Translations under genes and position numbers: made by a program | The notes under the pieces: generated by a model | What the model was told of the DNA's origin: nothing | The model's input: the letters and a program-made list of their open reading frames with translations, nothing else | Database searches by the model: none | Assembly: GCA_948474755.1 (NCBI GenBank) | Contig: CAOLHI010001442.1 | Location: 806,001 to 870,000, forward strand | Origin: Ctenosaura bakeri | Taxonomy: Eukaryota > Chordata > Lepidosauria > Squamata > Iguanidae | Reading direction: 5' to 3' | Length of the DNA stretch: 64,000 bases | Shown here: in pieces, positions 62,985 through 64,000 of the stretch | How positions within the stretch are numbered: the stretch's first letter is position 1 | How the letters are laid out: each line of letters starts with the position of its first letter

Positions 62985-64000
62985 GGTGAAATGAGAGCAG
63001 GGAGGGGGCCAGCCTAACCTCTCGTGGAAGAGCGTTACACAGGGTGGGAGCAGCCACTGGGAAGGCTCTCTCCTGTGTCTTCAGTAGGTGGGCCTGGGGC
63101 GGTGGGAGGACCAAGAGAAGCAGACCTTAGAACTCTAGCAGGTCTGTACAGGAAGATATGGTCTTTCAAATAGCCTGGACCTAAGCCAGATAGGGCTTTA
63201 TAGGTCATAACAAGCACTGGAATTGTGCTTGGGAACGAACAGGTAACCAGTGGGGCTGTTTTAATAAGGGAGTTATGTGCTCCCTGTAACTGGCCCTGGT
63301 CAGCATTCTAGCTGCCGCTTTTGAACCTGCTGAAGTTTCTGAAGAGAAGGTAGCCCCATGTAGAGCATGTTACAGTAATCCAACTGAGATGTAATCAGGG
63401 CATGTGTCACTGAAGCCAGATCTGACATCTCAAAGAACAGATGCAGCTGCTGCACAAGTTTTAACTGTGCAAATGCACTCAAGGCCATTGCTGAGACCTG
63501 AGACCTGAATCCAGGAGAACACCCAGGGTTGCTAGTCTGAGATTTCAGGAGGAATGTAACCCTATTTAGCACAGGCAAAGTCTCCATTCCCTGATCTGTG
63601 TTTTGACTGACCAGGAGCACCTCTGTTTTGTCTGGATTAAGCTTCAGTTTGTTTGCCCTCATCCAGTCCATTACTGACAACAGATATTGGTTCAGCGCTG
63701 AGACACTTTCCCTGGAATCAGATGGAAAGGAGAGGTAGAGTTGGGTGTCACCAGCATATTGGTGACACTGAACCGCCAAACTACAGATGACTCCTCCCAG
63801 TGGTTTCATGTATATATTAAATAGCACAAGGGACAAAACAGAACCCTGAGGGACCCCACAGACCAACGGCCAGGGAGTCGAACAAGAATCCCCCAGCTCT
63901 GCCTTCTGAATTTGAGCCTCCAGGAATGACTGGAACTGCTGCATAACAGTGCCCACGTCCCATCCCAGAGAGTTGACCCAGAAAGATACCGTGGTCGATA
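62985..64000 (-). mobile_element. L2-clade LINE, 3' part, running off the window
   Basis: Minus-strand LINE. The frame 63956-63300 (218 codons) reads CSTPWPLVCGVPQGSVL, LFNIYMKPLG, a catalytic box YAGDTQLYLSFPSD, WMRANKLKLNPDKTEVLLVS and LITSQLDYCNMLYMGLPS, which is L2 reverse transcriptase with its C-terminal region. In the family the box is YADD; here the first Asp is Gly, so this copy is dead. Downstream (63300 to 62985) follows the usual L2 3' sequence. The 5' part is beyond the window. Confidence 0.88.
63300..63956 (-). pseudogene. L2 reverse transcriptase fragment
   Basis: Open frame of 218 codons within the L2 element. The order of motifs is correct for fingers/palm to C-terminal domain. 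The catalytic YADD box is YAGD. The C-terminus is cut after KLQQVQKRQLEC by a stop, whereas L2 proteins normally continue. Likely non-functional. Confidence 0.85.

Overview
The window is vertebrate nuclear DNA, most likely from a squamate reptile (lizard). It is AT-rich, coding is confined to short GT-AG exons in long introns, and the repeats are those expected of lizards: CR1 and L2 LINEs with their typical 3' ends, a tRNA-derived SINE with a good B box, 5S-rRNA-derived SINEs, short inverted-repeat DNA transposons and a DIRS-type retrotransposon. The clade is inferred from repeat families and from divergence to mammalian protein; no species is claimed.

One host gene is present: the middle of HECW2 (NEDL2, a HECT-type E3 ubiquitin ligase of the NEDD4 family), on the + strand. 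Twelve exons lie between 10921 and 58676. They encode the end of the N-terminal HECW domain, the C2 domain, the long acidic Ser/Glu-rich linker, both WW domains and the segment between them, corresponding to about residues 134-1060 of the roughly 1570-residue protein. The first exons (upstream) and the HECT catalytic domain (downstream) are outside. All splice phases agree, giving 912 codons, provided one missing base in the big linker exon near 38886/38887 is allowed for.

Layout: 1-10920 intron, with a SINE, an old near-complete CR1 (about 3.2-7.6 kb) broken by a second SINE and an unidentified insert, an odd TTTTGCACAAAA-rich tract (7.75-8.4 kb) and a 5S-SINE. 10921-29714: exons 1-5 (C2 region) with introns holding purine-rich DNA, simple repeats, a tRNA-SINE fragment, a U6 snRNA 5' fragment, a 5S-SINE and the first copy of an inverted-repeat transposon family (19.97-20.70 kb). 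29715-38509: an 8.8-kb intron with a second copy of that family (30.05-30.75 kb) and a 6.1-kb GC-rich DIRS element (31478-37569). 38510-58676: exons 6-12 (linker, WW1, WW2), with introns carrying a long foldback palindrome at 40.13-40.44 kb, CR1 3' ends at 42.2 and 49.8 kb, an L2 at 47.2-48.2 kb and a GC-rich inverted-repeat element at 54.43-54.88 kb. 58677-64000: intron with a CTAT microsatellite, an 888-bp hAT-like element with a perfect 8-bp target duplication, and an L2 LINE on the minus strand running off the end.

The most notable structure is the DIRS element. Both ends, the inverted repeats, the internal complementary region that stores a reverse-complement copy of the joined ends, and matching GTT triplets at both junctions can all be read directly. 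Its gag-like, RT-RNase H and tyrosine recombinase regions are recognisable but full of frameshifts.
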